A stretch of DNA of 47,128 nucleotides from JASHVB01 sp049522565 (GCA_049522565.1 JBEKNT010000006.1:1-47128), one strand, 5' to 3'. Shown: positions 23,583 through 35,751, counted from the stretch's first letter. Notes: generated by a model from the letters alone, not told the origin. Made by a program: numbers and translations.

Positions 23583-25253
23583 CTACCAAAGCGCTCCGGC
23601 TACGTCGCATGCCATCGCGGTGCCGTGCATCGCTTGCGCACCCGTGCGAACGAGGCGCGGGAAATGGCCAGAGGCCAGCGCGTCCAGGCTGGCCGCCGGG
23701 AGCTTGAGCACAGCGGCGTAATGCCAGGACCAGGCGAGGATGTCCTGGATGAACGTCCGCGTGGCCGGGTTGGGGATCGCCTCCAGGAACAGCAGCGGAT
23801 CGCCCTGGTCGTTCACGCTGTCGGCCCAGCGCTTGAACCCGAACAGACCCTGGCCGTAGCCGGCCAGCAGCCGGATCAGGTCGCCGTCGATCGAGTCGTC
23901 CTCGGACAGTTGCAGCAGGTAGTGCTGGCCCACGGCCAGGTTCACGGCGGGATCGTGCAGGTGGTCGACATGCAGGCCGGCGAGCGACCCGTCGCCGCTG
24001 ACGCCCCGAGCGGTGGCCGGCTTGATCTGCATCAGCCCGCGCGCACCGGAATGCGACACCGCGGCGGGGGAAAAATTCGATTCGTGGTGCACCAGCGCGT
24101 AGATCAGCGACGGGTCGATCACGAAGCCGCCCGCGGGGTGCAGGGGCGGCGGCGGCGCGGCCTCGGGCGCCGGCAGCGTGGCAATCCGCAATTCCGCGGC
24201 GAACTGATTGAGGCCAACCGCCCGGGCGAGCAGGGCGAGCGGGCGGGCGAAGTTGGGGTCCTGCCCGGCGTCTGCCCACAGCGCGCGCAGTTCCGCCTCG
24301 GCCCGGTGCTTCTCGCCAACCTGGAGCAGGGCAAACGCGCGCCGGCCTTCGGGCGTGGCGACGAGGGCGTCGATGTCGGCGGTGCCGAGCACCTCGCCAG
24401 GCAGGCAGGCGAGGGTGGGCCCCAGCGCGCGGCCGGCGATACGACCGTAGAATGTGCCGGTCTCCTGCGCGGCGCGGCGCAACCACACGATCGCGGCACT
24501 GTGGTCGGCCTGATGTTGGGCGGAGCGGGCGGCCCAGTAGGCGCCGGCGGCGCGCTGGGCGGCGGTGGGAGCCATCCGGTAGGCCGCCTCGAAGAGCCCC
24601 ACCGCCAGCGTTGCGTTGCCGACACGCCAGGCGGCCAGCCCCCCGGCAAACAGCGGCTCTGAGCCATTGCCCTGCGCCGGCGGACGGGACAGCAGCGCGG
24701 CGGCCGCGGCAACCGCGGCGGCGTCGTGGTTCTGCACGAACAACGCCCGCACCGGCGCGGCGGCCCCGCCGGCGCTTCGCCGCGGCTGCGGTTGCTCCAT
24801 GGCGGGCGCGACATCGGGCACCATGCGCGACCGCAGCGCGCGAATTGCCGGGGCGTCCGGCTGTTCCCCGTACTTCGCCAGCCAGTCGGCGAGGTCCGCC
24901 GCGCCCGGATGCGCCCAGCCGCCGAGATAGCGATCGGCGAGGATCGGGCCGAGCAGCAGCCTGTTCTCCAGCAGATCGGTTTCGCGGATCGCCTCGGGGA
25001 TGGCACCGGCGGCCTGTAACGCGAAGATGCGCCTGATGCGCGCGGCTTCGCCGGGGGAAAGCGGTTGCGGCAGAGCCACGCCCGGAGAGCCGCTCAGCGC
25101 AATGCGCGGAACCCCCAAGGCCGTCTGGTCGTCCGTCCCACGCAGCGTCTGCGCATGAGCACAAGAATAACCCCCTGCAACGGCAATAGCCGCGCAGAAC
25201 ATCCAGGCTCGATGCGGCAGACGGCGGGTCAATGGAGACCTGCCCTCTCGCAT
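23583..25253 (-). CDS. Soluble lytic murein transglycosylase family protein
   Basis: The product has a signal peptide (ending SCAHAQ), a long Ala-rich helical region typical of the superhelical U-domain of Slt70-type enzymes, and a C-terminal SLT domain. In the latter, YALVHHESNFSP holds the catalytic Glu and SGARGLMQIKPATA is the classic GLMQ signature; LLAGYGQGLFGF follows. It would cleave peptidoglycan in the periplasm with formation of 1,6-anhydromuramic acid ends. Start choices in one frame are ATG 25268, ATG 25253 and TTG 25232; I use 25253 without strong evidence. The last residues (HGTAMACDVAGALW) do not look conserved. Confidence 0.88.
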   Translation of the reverse strand: MREGRSPLTRRLPHRAWMFCAAIAVAGGYSCAHAQTLRGTDDQTALGVPRIALSGSPGVALPQPLSPGEAARIRRIFALQAAGAIPEAIRETDLLENRLLLGPILADRYLGGWAHPGAADLADWLAKYGEQPDAPAIRALRSRMVPDVAPAMEQPQPRRSAGGAAAPVRALFVQNHDAAAVAAAAALLSRPPAQGNGSEPLFAGGLAAWRVGNATLAVGLFEAAYRMAPTAAQRAAGAYWAARSAQHQADHSAAIVWLRRAAQETGTFYGRIAGRALGPTLACLPGEVLGTADIDALVATPEGRRAFALLQVGEKHRAEAELRALWADAGQDPNFARPLALLARAVGLNQFAAELRIATLPAPEAAPPPPLHPAGGFVIDPSLIYALVHHESNFSPAAVSHSGARGLMQIKPATARGVSGDGSLAGLHVDHLHDPAVNLAVGQHYLLQLSEDDSIDGDLIRLLAGYGQGLFGFKRWADSVNDQGDPLLFLEAIPNPATRTFIQDILAWSWHYAAVLKLPAASLDALASGHFPRLVRTGAQAMHGTAMACDVAGALW

Positions 25254-25268
25254 CCAGTCGCAATACAC

Positions 25269-25582
25269 GACCCGATCCGGCCTGGCAACACATACCGACG
25301 GACGGTGCTGCAGGGGTGAAGGACCGATCGGGCGCCCGGTCGGCCTCTCGCATTGACTCTATATCGTTGTTACATCGGTTAATCAGTTCTTACCAAATAC
25401 TGATGCGGCATTCATTTCTTCGATGTAAGCGGTCCGTGCAAGATTCTCCCCCTCCCCTTGTGGGAGGGGGTCGGAGGCAAGCTTCTCCCCCTCCCCTTGT
25501 GAGAGGGGGTTGGGGGGAGGGGGTGTATGCGGCGGCGCGCGGGGGCATTGACGCTCCCCGCCCCGCCACCGCAGATCGCCGC
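25269..25582. other. Divergent intergenic region upstream of recF
   Basis: No gene is seen. It holds an AT-rich stretch at 25355-25425 (CTATATCGTTG, TTAATCAG, CAAATACTG) that may contain promoters for the divergent transglycosylase and recF, then two copies of the C/G-tract repeat. No DnaA-box cluster was seen. Confidence 0.4.
25446..25523. repeat. Two direct copies of the C/G-tract dispersed repeat
   Basis: CTCCCCCTCCCCTTGTGGG begins at 25446 and CTCCCCCTCCCCTTGTGAG at 25485, each followed by G tracts. They are in the same orientation, unlike the inverted pair at 10494-10600, and lie between a putative promoter region and recF. Confidence 0.85.
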
Positions 25583-26749
25583 ATGCAGTTGCTGCGCCTG
25601 ACGCTGACCGACTTCCGCAGCTACGCGGCGCTGACCTGGCGTCCGCGGGCGCGGATCGCCGTGCTGTTCGGGCCGAACGGCAGCGGCAAGACGAACCTGC
25701 TGGAGGCGGTGTCGCTGCTGGTGCCTGGCCGCGGCCTGCGCGGTGGGCGGACCGCCGACCTGAAGCGCCATGGCGCGGCGGCCGGCTGGGCGGTGGCGGG
25801 CCGCTTCCTCACCGCGCAAGGCGAGGCCGATATCGGTACCGGTACGCCTCCCGATGGCCCCGGCGATCGCCGCGTCTTCCGCCTGGACGGTGCCGCCCCG
25901 CGCAGCCAGGCGGAAATCGCGGCGCGCATCGCCGCGGTGTGGCTGACGCCGCAGATGGATCGGCTGTTCCTGGAGGGCCTGTCCGGCCGGCGGCGCTTCC
26001 TCGACCGGCTGGTCTGGGCGCTGGAGCCAGGCCACGCCCGCGAAATGGCCGCGCACGACGCCGCGATGGGCAGTCGCAACCGCTTGCTGTCCGAGGGCCG
26101 GCAGGATCCGTCCTGGCTGGCCGGTCTGGAGGATGAGATGGCGCGTCACGCGGTGGCTGCCACGGCGGCGCGCATGGGGTTGGTCGGGCGGCTGAACGCG
26201 GCGCTCCAGGCCGGCGCCGTCGGCGCCTTTCCGGCGGCGCGGATCGACCTGATCTGCCCGATCGCCGAGCGTCTGGCGACACAGCCGGCGCTGGCGGTGG
26301 AGGACTGGCTGCGTGCCGGCCTGGCGGCCAATCGCGTGCGTGATTCGGCCGCCGGTACGGCGGCGCTGGGCGCCCACCGCACCGACATGGGACTGGCCGA
26401 CGCGGCGACCGGCACCGCGGCGGCGCTGGCCAGCACGGGAGAGCAGAAGGCGCTGCTGATCGGCTTGATCCTCGGGCACGCGGCGGTGATCGCCGCGGCA
26501 CGCGGTTTCGCGCCGCTGTTGCTGCTGGACGAGCCGGCGGTGCATCTGGACCCCGCGCGCCGGGCCGCGCTGTTCGCCGCGCTCGCCGCGCTGCCGGCGC
26601 AGACGCTGATCACCGGCACCGACGCCGAGACGTTTCTACCGCTTGCGGAAGTGGCGGAAGGCCTGCAAACCGGTGGTGGGGAACTGCATCCGGACCCGCG
26701 ATTTTCGCCGCCGGAGTCGCCGGTTCCCCCTGTCCCGCCGGCCGCGTAG
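25583..26749 (+). CDS. recF: DNA replication and repair protein RecF
   Basis: The 388-aa protein is an SMC-like ATPase that helps load RecA at gaps during repair. Walker A is GPNGSGKT (30-37) after MQLLRLTLTDFRSYAAL. LSGRRRFLDRLVW is typical of RecF. The signature region is STGEQKALLIGLIL and Walker B with D-loop is LLLLDEPAVHLDPARR. The C-terminal tail is Pro-rich and poorly conserved. ATG 25583 fits the conserved N-terminus. gyrB follows after 50 bp in the usual recF-gyrB order, but dnaA and dnaN are absent upstream. Confidence 0.95.
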   Translation: MQLLRLTLTDFRSYAALTWRPRARIAVLFGPNGSGKTNLLEAVSLLVPGRGLRGGRTADLKRHGAAAGWAVAGRFLTAQGEADIGTGTPPDGPGDRRVFRLDGAAPRSQAEIAARIAAVWLTPQMDRLFLEGLSGRRRFLDRLVWALEPGHAREMAAHDAAMGSRNRLLSEGRQDPSWLAGLEDEMARHAVAATAARMGLVGRLNAALQAGAVGAFPAARIDLICPIAERLATQPALAVEDWLRAGLAANRVRDSAAGTAALGAHRTDMGLADAATGTAAALASTGEQKALLIGLILGHAAVIAAARGFAPLLLLDEPAVHLDPARRAALFAALAALPAQTLITGTDAETFLPLAEVAEGLQTGGGELHPDPRFSPPESPVPPVPPAA

Positions 26750-26799
26750 CAGCTATATATCTAGAGTATCCAAACCAAGCCCTGGAGTCTCCCGTCGGC

Positions 26800-29247
<2,448 letters not shown>

Positions 29248-29313
29248 AGGGGCTTCTCGCTCCCGCCACAGCGGGGCTGTTGCGTAGCGCCTGATTGTTG
29301 GCAGGAGGCCGCA

Positions 29314-29517
29314 GTGCCACGGCATCACACAAAGGCTTCTCATCCCGGTTATCGCCGCGTGCGGCGCACGGCTGAGCCGCCGCCGGTGCCGGTTGTGGTG
29401 CCTGACTCAAGCTCGTCCGGCGTCGATCAGGCTCCTCTGGAATATGTTCGCACGGCGGCGCAACCTGACCCGATGGACGAACAGATCAAGCGGATGATCG
29501 AAGCAGCCTACACGTAG
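29314..29517 (+). CDS. Small hypothetical protein downstream of gyrB
   Basis: A 67-aa ORF starts at GTG 29314, five bases after a perfect AGGAGG. It has a basic N-terminus (MPRHHTKASHPGYRRVRR), a Pro/Val/Ser-rich middle and a tidy C-terminus, MDEQIKRMIEAAYT. It has no signal peptide or membrane segment. The family is unknown to me. The strong ribosome site and the helix-like conserved-looking end argue that it is real. It lies 66 bp after gyrB in the same direction. Confidence 0.6.
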   Translation: MPRHHTKASHPGYRRVRRTAEPPPVPVVVPDSSSSGVDQAPLEYVRTAAQPDPMDEQIKRMIEAAYT

Positions 29518-30164
29518 CGGTGCACGCCGTTTGCTGGCGCGTGTGCGTTTGGTGCCTTCGCCGTCAGCGCGGCCAGCACGATTGTCGTGAGCGGACATCC
29601 GCGGGTTTCACGTTGGCTGCGAATACTTGATTCGATGCCTCCTGCTCTGTCGGGGTCGGCCCACCCCTGTCGTGCAGTTGTATGGGCCGTGCCCCCGTTG
29701 AGCCCGCACTGTCTGTCGTGCAGCCATCTGCGGTTGTGTGTCGCTGCGTGCCACCTTTGGGTGGGACGACGACTTCGTTACTCGTAGCGTATTCCGGTTA
29801 CCGCACAGTTAACGGCGGTCACTTTCTCGCGCCACCCCGCGACCGCGCCTGACCACACCATTGTGGGTGACGCTGTCGTTCAGCAGCGCCAGCCGCAACG
29901 ATCTAGCAAGAAACAACTCCCCCTCCCACAAGGGGAGGGGGAGCCTCGTTATCTTCGGCGACCTCCGCAGTTTCATCCAGGGCGGGTCGGCCGCCGCCGG
30001 CCGGTGGTCAACTCGCAATAAGACCGCCCCCTCAGCCTCGGCGGACATGATGCCGCTGCGGTTCGTGGGTCCCGGGGCAAAGCGACCGAAGGACGTTCGC
30101 GCCGGAGGCTCAGGACGCATGACGGAGTCGAGCCAGCCCGCCGGTCTCCGCTATGCTCGCCGCC
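29518..30164. other. Gene-free stretch with one dispersed repeat
   Basis: No frame here has a good start and codon pattern. The sequence is less biased than coding DNA. The only recognisable item is the C/G-tract repeat at 29917-29943. Confidence 0.45.
29917..29943. repeat. C/G-tract dispersed repeat copy (half element)
   Basis: CTCCCCCTCCC-ACAA-GGGGAGGGGGAG, the right-arm form of the element at 10563-10600. It can fold alone into an imperfect hairpin. Confidence 0.8.
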
Positions 30165-30717
30165 ATGGACACCGTGCTGGACCGGCCATGGACGACGGAG
30201 AGCTTCCTTGCCTGGGAAGACCGGCAGGAGGGCAAGTATAAGTTCGACGGGCGAGAGGCCATCCTGATGACCGGGGGTAGCCTTGCGCATCAGGACATCG
30301 TGTTCAACCTCCGGGGCATCCTTGGCCGGCTGCTGGCTGACCGACCGTTCCGGGCTGCCCAGGAGATGCGGCTTCGTACGGGGGGTGAAAGTGCGCTACC
30401 CGGATGTTGTGGTCTTTGCCGGACCGCTCGACCAGACGATCCGCACGTTGACCGACGCTGTGGCAATTTTTGAGGTACTGTCCGACGATACCGCCACCAC
30501 CGACCGGGTGGAGAAGCTGATCGAGTACGCCGCCGTACCGTCGCTACGTGCCTGCGTGCTGCTGGAGCAGACTGCGGTGGCCGCTACGCTGTTCCAGCGG
30601 GAGCCGGGTGGTGCCTGGATCGCCAGCGGTCACACGGCGGGGGCGCTGGTCCTGCCGGGCCTCGATATCAGCCTGGGGCTGGCAGATGTGTACCAGGGAC
30701 TGACCTTCGCGGCGTAG
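30165..30717 (+). pseudogene. Uma2-family (DUF820) nuclease-like gene with a frameshift in a G run
   Basis: From ATG 30165 the first frame reads MDTVLDRPWTTESFLAWEDR, KYKFDGREAILMTGG and AHQDIVFNLRGIL, typical of Uma2 family restriction-like endonucleases. It breaks after RLRTGG. The next frame resumes with VKVRYPDVVVFAG and EVLSDDTATTDRVEKLIEYA, which holds the family's ExL and conserved Asp. The break coincides with six G's at 30380-30385; five would restore LRTGVKVRYPD. So it is a one-base insertion, whether true mutation, slippage site or sequencing error. If corrected, the protein would be about 183 aa. Uma2 genes are often present in many copies with unknown role. Confidence 0.8.
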
Positions 30718-30794
30718 CTATCGCGGCTCGTCCCACCGTCATCCCTATCGTGCTTCCCACCGCCGGGGTGCTGGGCGACGGCGCCTGCGCCGGC

Positions 30795-30890
30795 GTGCCG
30801 ACCCGATCGCCCTCACCCTCGTCGCTCTCGGTTGGTTCGCTTCGCGGCCCAACCGCGTCGATCCGCTTCGCGGCTCAACCCCGCCTCCCG
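30795..30890. repeat. Dispersed intergenic repeat related to 629-653
   Basis: GTGCCGACCCGATC followed by CCTCGTCGC recurs here from the tRNA-proximal block. It is followed by GGTTCGCTTCGCGGC and CGATCCGCTTCGCGGC in tandem. It sits between two 3' gene ends and is not coding. Confidence 0.55.
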
Positions 30891-30896
30891 CAGGTT

Positions 30897-33800
30897 TCAG
30901 CCGACCCGCCGCAGATCCAGCGTGCGCGGGTGCTCGCGCGAGCGCGCCACGACCGGCTCCGCCATCGGCCCGGGCGTGTGGCCGATCGGGAAGAACCGTG
31001 CCTTCCGCCGCGCCTCCGCTTCGTTGGCGTTCACCGGGAAGCGTTCGTAGTTCCGCCCGCCCGGATGCGCCACGTGATGCGTCAGCCCGCCCAACGACCG
31101 CCCGCTCCAGCGGTCGTAGATGTCGAACACCAGCGGCGTCTCCGCCGGCATCATCGGATGCAGCGACGACGGCGGGTTCCACGCCTTGAAACGCACGCCG
31201 CCGACATATTCGCCCTCGCGGTCGGTGCGGGTCAGCGGCACCGCGCGGCCGTTGCAGGCCAGCACGAAGCGCTCCTCCACCCAGCCGTCCACCCGTACCT
31301 GCACCCGCTCCACCGAGCTGTCCACATACCGGGCAGTACCGCCCAGCGCCGCCTCCTCGCCCAGCACGTGCCACGGCTCCAGCGCGTGGCGCAGTTCCAG
31401 CGTGGCGCCGCGCAGGGAAATCTCGCCGATGCGCGGGAAGCGGAACTCGAAATGCGGATCGAACCAGGCGCGGTCCAGCGCAAACCCCAACCCCCGCAGA
31501 TCCTCCAGCACATCGCCGAAATCCTGCGCCACGAAATGCGGCAGCATGAAATCGTCGTGCACGCGGGTGCCCCAGTGCACCAGCCGCCGCTCGTACGGTG
31601 CCTGCCAGAACGCCGCCAGCGCCGAGCGCATCAGCAGCATCTGCGCCGCCGCCATCTGCGCGTGCGGCGGCATCTCCAATGCGCGGAACTCCACCAGGCC
31701 GAGCCGCCCTGACCCGCCCTCCGGCGTATACAGCTTGTCGATGCAGAACTCGGTGCGATGCGTGTTGCCGGTCATGTCCGCGAGGATGTTGCGGAACAGC
31801 CGGTCCACCACCCACGGCGCCGTCTCTTGGCCCGGAGCAATCTGTGCGAACGCGATCTCCAGCTCTGCCAGGCTGTCCTGCCGAGCCTCATCGATCCGCG
31901 GATGCTGACTGCTCGGCCCGATGAACAACCCGCTGAACAGATACGAAAGACTGGGGTGGTTGTGCCAAAACCCCAGCAGCGACTTCAGCAGATCGGGACG
32001 CCGCAGGAACGGACTATCCACGGGTTGCGCGGCGCCCATCACCACGTGGTTGCCGCCGCCGGTGCCGACATGGCGCCCGTCCAGCATGAATTTTTCTGTG
32101 GCCAGCCCGACCAGGCGGGCTTCCTCGTAGAGTTCTTCCCCCCGCTGCACCAATTCGGACCAATTATGCGCCGGGTGGATGTTCACCTCGATCACACCGG
32201 GATCGGGGGTGACGGAGAAATGGTTCAGCCGCGGATCGTGCGGCGGCAGGTAACCTTCCAGCACCACCTTGCGGCCGGTCTCCGCCGCGGTGTCCTCCAC
32301 GGCGGCGATCAGCGCCAGCCAGTCCTCGGCGGCGGTCAGGGGCGGCAGGAACACGTGGATCAACCCGTTGCGCGGCTCGACGCACAGCGCGGTGCGCACC
32401 AGGTCGGGCTGGCCGCGGCCGATCACCGGCGCATCCTGAGCCATCGGACGGAACCCTTCGGGACCGGCTGCCATGCCCTCGACAGCAGGCTGCGGGCGGA
32501 ACGCCTGGCGCGGCGGCAAAGGCGGGCGTGGGGCGAAAGGATCCTGCGCGACGTCCGGCTCGATATCGTCGGGATTGGCCCAGGGCAGGCTGTCCAGCGG
32601 CAGGCGCAGGCCGATCGGCGAATCGCCGGGGATCAGGAACAGCACGCCGCTGCGGAACACCCACTTGCCGCCCTGCCAAATGCGCACGCCGTCACGCACC
32701 GCGCGGCGCACCGGCAGCACGCTGCCGACCGGCGACGCCAGCCCCTGTCCGAACACACGGGACAGCCGCGCGCGCTCCAGCTCGTCGTGCAGTTTCGCGT
32801 CCTCGGCGATGACGTTGGCGGGCAGGCGGCGCTCGCGCCACAGGTAGTAGTGGACGTCCTCGTAGGCCGGATGCACCAGCGACGGATCGACCTGGAGCCG
32901 CTCGGCCAGCGCCGCCGCGAAGCGCGCCGCATCGTCGGGATCGGCCGAGCCGGTGTCGTCGGCGGCGGCCAGCAGGGTTTTGTCGCGCCAGACCGGCTCG
33001 CCGTCCGGCCGCCAATGCGCGACCAGCGCCCAGCGCGGCAGTTGCTCGCCGGGATACTGCTTGCCGAATGCGTGCTGCAACGCCGCGCCGGGCGACCAGC
33101 GTGCCATCAGCCGGCGGATCAGCTTTTCCGCGTAGGCCTGCTTGGTCGGGCCCATCGCGTCGATGTTCCACTCCGCCGCGTCGATGTCGGTGGCGGAGAC
33201 GAAGGTCGGCTCGCCGCCCATGGTCAGGCGGATATCCGACCCCGTCAGCGCCCGATCGACCCGTGCGCCGGTCGCCAGGATGTCCTGCCATTGCGTGGGC
33301 GTGTACGGCTTGGTGACGCGCGGCGTCTCGCGCACCCGCGTGACATGCATCTCGAACTGGAATGTCGTCTCGCACGGCTCGACCAGGCCGGAGATCGGCG
33401 CCGCCGATCCCGGATCGGGGCTGGCGGCGAGCGGGATATGTCCCTCGCCGGTCAGCAAGCCGGAGGTGGCGTCCAGCCCGACCCAGCCGGCCCCGGGCAG
33501 ATAGACCTCGGCCCAGGCGTGCAGGTCGGTGAAGTCGGCGGTCGGACCCGCCGGCCCTTCCAGCGGCTTCACGTCGGCGACGAGCTGGATCAGGTAGCCG
33601 GAGACGAAGCGTGCCGCGTAGCCCAGGTTGCGCAGCGCCTGCACCAGTACCCAGGCGGAATCGCGGCACGAGCCTTGCGCCTTGGCCAGCGTCTCCTCCG
33701 GCGTCCAGACGCCGGGCTCCAGCCGCACGATATAGGCGATGTGCCGCTGCACCCGGCGGTTCAGCGCCACCAGCATGTCCACGGTGCGCTGCTCGCCGCG

Positions 33801-34205
33801 CAGCACGCCATCGAGCAGCGCCCGCATCCGCGGCCCGACCGGCGCCAGCCGGCGGAACGGCGCCAGCTCCTGCTCGAGCACCGGGTCGTAAGTGAAGGGC
33901 CAGGTCTCGGCTTCGGGTTCCAGGAAGAAGTCGAACGGGTTGATCGTCGCCATGTCGGCGACCAGGTCCACCGTCACCTCGAAATGCGAGACCCGCTCGG
34001 GGAACACGATACGGGCCAGGTGGTTGCCCTGCGGGTCCTGCTGCCAATTGAGGAAATGCGGCTGCGGCTCGATTTTCAGCGCGTAGGACAGGATCGGCGT
34101 GCGGGCGTGCGGCGCCGGGCGCAGCCGGATGGTCTGCGGCCCGAGCGACACCAGCTTGTCGTAGCGGTAGCTCGTGCGATGGGTCAGCGCGACGTGGAGC
34201 GGCAT
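30897..34205 (-). CDS. Transglutaminase-like and DUF2126 large protein
   Basis: The 1102-aa protein joins three parts. Residues about 1-160 are a transglutaminase N-terminal domain (MPLHVALTHRTSYRYDKLVS). A transglutaminase core has Cys in KAQGSCRDSAWVLVQ (near 189) and His/Asp in DLHAWAEVYLPGAGWVGLDA. A long C-terminal DUF2126 region (about 320-1100) contains LTMGGEPTFVSATD, GGGNHVVMGAA and SYLFSGLFIGPSSQHPR. This family usually sits with alpha-E (DUF403) and circularly permuted ATP-grasp proteins and a second transglutaminase, proposed to make or modify peptides. None of those partners is next to it here. No signal peptide. Function unproven. Confidence 0.92.
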   Translation of the reverse strand: MPLHVALTHRTSYRYDKLVSLGPQTIRLRPAPHARTPILSYALKIEPQPHFLNWQQDPQGNHLARIVFPERVSHFEVTVDLVADMATINPFDFFLEPEAETWPFTYDPVLEQELAPFRRLAPVGPRMRALLDGVLRGEQRTVDMLVALNRRVQRHIAYIVRLEPGVWTPEETLAKAQGSCRDSAWVLVQALRNLGYAARFVSGYLIQLVADVKPLEGPAGPTADFTDLHAWAEVYLPGAGWVGLDATSGLLTGEGHIPLAASPDPGSAAPISGLVEPCETTFQFEMHVTRVRETPRVTKPYTPTQWQDILATGARVDRALTGSDIRLTMGGEPTFVSATDIDAAEWNIDAMGPTKQAYAEKLIRRLMARWSPGAALQHAFGKQYPGEQLPRWALVAHWRPDGEPVWRDKTLLAAADDTGSADPDDAARFAAALAERLQVDPSLVHPAYEDVHYYLWRERRLPANVIAEDAKLHDELERARLSRVFGQGLASPVGSVLPVRRAVRDGVRIWQGGKWVFRSGVLFLIPGDSPIGLRLPLDSLPWANPDDIEPDVAQDPFAPRPPLPPRQAFRPQPAVEGMAAGPEGFRPMAQDAPVIGRGQPDLVRTALCVEPRNGLIHVFLPPLTAAEDWLALIAAVEDTAAETGRKVVLEGYLPPHDPRLNHFSVTPDPGVIEVNIHPAHNWSELVQRGEELYEEARLVGLATEKFMLDGRHVGTGGGNHVVMGAAQPVDSPFLRRPDLLKSLLGFWHNHPSLSYLFSGLFIGPSSQHPRIDEARQDSLAELEIAFAQIAPGQETAPWVVDRLFRNILADMTGNTHRTEFCIDKLYTPEGGSGRLGLVEFRALEMPPHAQMAAAQMLLMRSALAAFWQAPYERRLVHWGTRVHDDFMLPHFVAQDFGDVLEDLRGLGFALDRAWFDPHFEFRFPRIGEISLRGATLELRHALEPWHVLGEEAALGGTARYVDSSVERVQVRVDGWVEERFVLACNGRAVPLTRTDREGEYVGGVRFKAWNPPSSLHPMMPAETPLVFDIYDRWSGRSLGGLTHHVAHPGGRNYERFPVNANEAEARRKARFFPIGHTPGPMAEPVVARSREHPRTLDLRRVG

Positions 34206-34473
34206 GGGGCGTTGTTCGCAATCGTGGGAGAGAAGCGAGCGAGGCGGCGCAGGAACGTCGCGCAGCGCGTACGTGCGACGGTGGTGGACCGCAAGCGGGA
34301 CAGCGGCAGGTTGCCCATGTTGCAGCGAATTGTGCGATGCAGCAAGGGATTTGCGCCAGCGTTCGCGGGTCGGTGGCCCCGGCGGCTCGCCGTTTTGGCG
34401 CCGGCACTACCCCCGCGCAGACCCGGATGCGCCAGGGAGCCAAATTCAGCTCCCCGGCGTCATTCGCCCAAGG

Positions 34474-35751
34474 CTAGGTGAAATCGTCCTTGGTAAGCTG
34501 GCTGATGCCGGCAAACGTCACACGCGTGTGGTCGGCAAGCGTGATGGTGACCGAGCCGTTGGCATAGGTCTGGCTATCCAGCGCGTCCTTCACCGCGTGC
34601 GGCCCGTAACCCTGCAAATCGATCTTGTCCGCGCTGGTGAAGTTCACTACCAGGTCGGTGCCGCCATCCAGGCTTTTGACAAAGCTGAACACGTCGTCGC
34701 CTGACCCGCCCAGCATGGTCGAGCTGCCGGTGCCGCCGAAGAAGGTGTCATTGCCGCTGCCGCCGATCAGCGAATCATGGCCTGATCCGGCCACCAGCGA
34801 ATCCGCGCCCGACGCCATCGAGGCCGACAAGGTCTCGTTGCCGATGCCTGCGACCAGCTCCTGGGCCTTCGTGCCCTGCGCGTACAGGCGATCACCCGGG
34901 CCGCCACCGAACAGCGTCGCCGTACCGGTGCCCCCGAGCAGACTGTTATTGCCGCCCTGGCCGCCATACACCAGGGCGCGGCCGGACCCGCCTTCGAAAG
35001 TGTCACTGCCGGCGCCGCCGAACAACGTGACCGTGCCGGCACCGCCGAGGAACACCAGCTCACCGGTGCCGCCCTGCACCACATCCCGGGCGTCGGCGGT
35101 CGCGTCGATGGTGTCGTGGCCGCTGCCGGTCACGATGGTGTCCCGGCCCGCCGATTGCACGCTGTCATGGCCGCTGCCGAGCTCGATACGGTTATGGCCG
35201 CCGCCCGCGTCGATGGTGTCGTTCCCGCCACCCAGCGCCAACACCGTGTCGTTGCCGCCGCCGGTGTAGATGCTCCAGTCACCGTTGTCGCGGCCGGGCA
35301 CGATGATCAGGTCGCCACCGGAATGCTCACCCCCGCGATCGTGCCGGTCGTCGAGGCGTGACTTGCCTGGCGCGGCTCCGCCGGCGACCACCGTGCCGGA
35401 CCCTCCGGTGGCGATGAATGTGAGATTGCCCTCGCTCGACAAGATCGCCTCGTTGGCATCGCCGGAGCCGAGCACGGTCGCGGAGCCGGCGGTGACCACG
35501 ACATCGTCATAACGCGGCAACATGAGCGACAATCCGTCGTGCGTCTGGATGAATTCGCCGATTTTGCCGGGATCCAACGGCGGCGGTATCTGAATGGGAC
35601 CGCCGCCGCCGTTGACTGGAATTATGGCGCCGGTGTCGATACCGTAGGTGATTGCGGCGGCAAGCTGTGCCGCGATGCTTGCGTTGGCGGCACTGTCATA
35701 CGTCAGCGTAAGCGTCTCATGACCGGCTCCCAATACGGTGACCGTCGGCAT
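34474..35751 (-). CDS. RTX-type calcium-binding repeat protein, probably secreted
   Basis: The 425-aa protein has many Gly/Asp nonapeptide-like repeats (GGGNDTVLALG, GGGNDTIDAGG, GSGHDTIDA, GGAGSDTFEGG, GSGNDTFFGG, GGSGDDVFSF) between about 150 and 380. Such repeats form calcium-loaded beta-rolls. It lacks an N-terminal signal peptide; the C-terminal part (DLVVNFTSADKIDLQGYG, then a short beta-rich end) resembles type I secretion signals. GGGGAG precedes the ATG. No ABC/HlyD/TolC secretion genes are next to it. A stretch at about residues 126-147 is unusually charged (see findings). It could be an adhesin or matrix protein. Confidence 0.85.
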   Translation of the reverse strand: MPTVTVLGAGHETLTLTYDSAANASIAAQLAAAITYGIDTGAIIPVNGGGGPIQIPPPLDPGKIGEFIQTHDGLSLMLPRYDDVVVTAGSATVLGSGDANEAILSSEGNLTFIATGGSGTVVAGGAAPGKSRLDDRHDRGGEHSGGDLIIVPGRDNGDWSIYTGGGNDTVLALGGGNDTIDAGGGHNRIELGSGHDSVQSAGRDTIVTGSGHDTIDATADARDVVQGGTGELVFLGGAGTVTLFGGAGSDTFEGGSGRALVYGGQGGNNSLLGGTGTATLFGGGPGDRLYAQGTKAQELVAGIGNETLSASMASGADSLVAGSGHDSLIGGSGNDTFFGGTGSSTMLGGSGDDVFSFVKSLDGGTDLVVNFTSADKIDLQGYGPHAVKDALDSQTYANGSVTITLADHTRVTFAGISQLTKDDFT

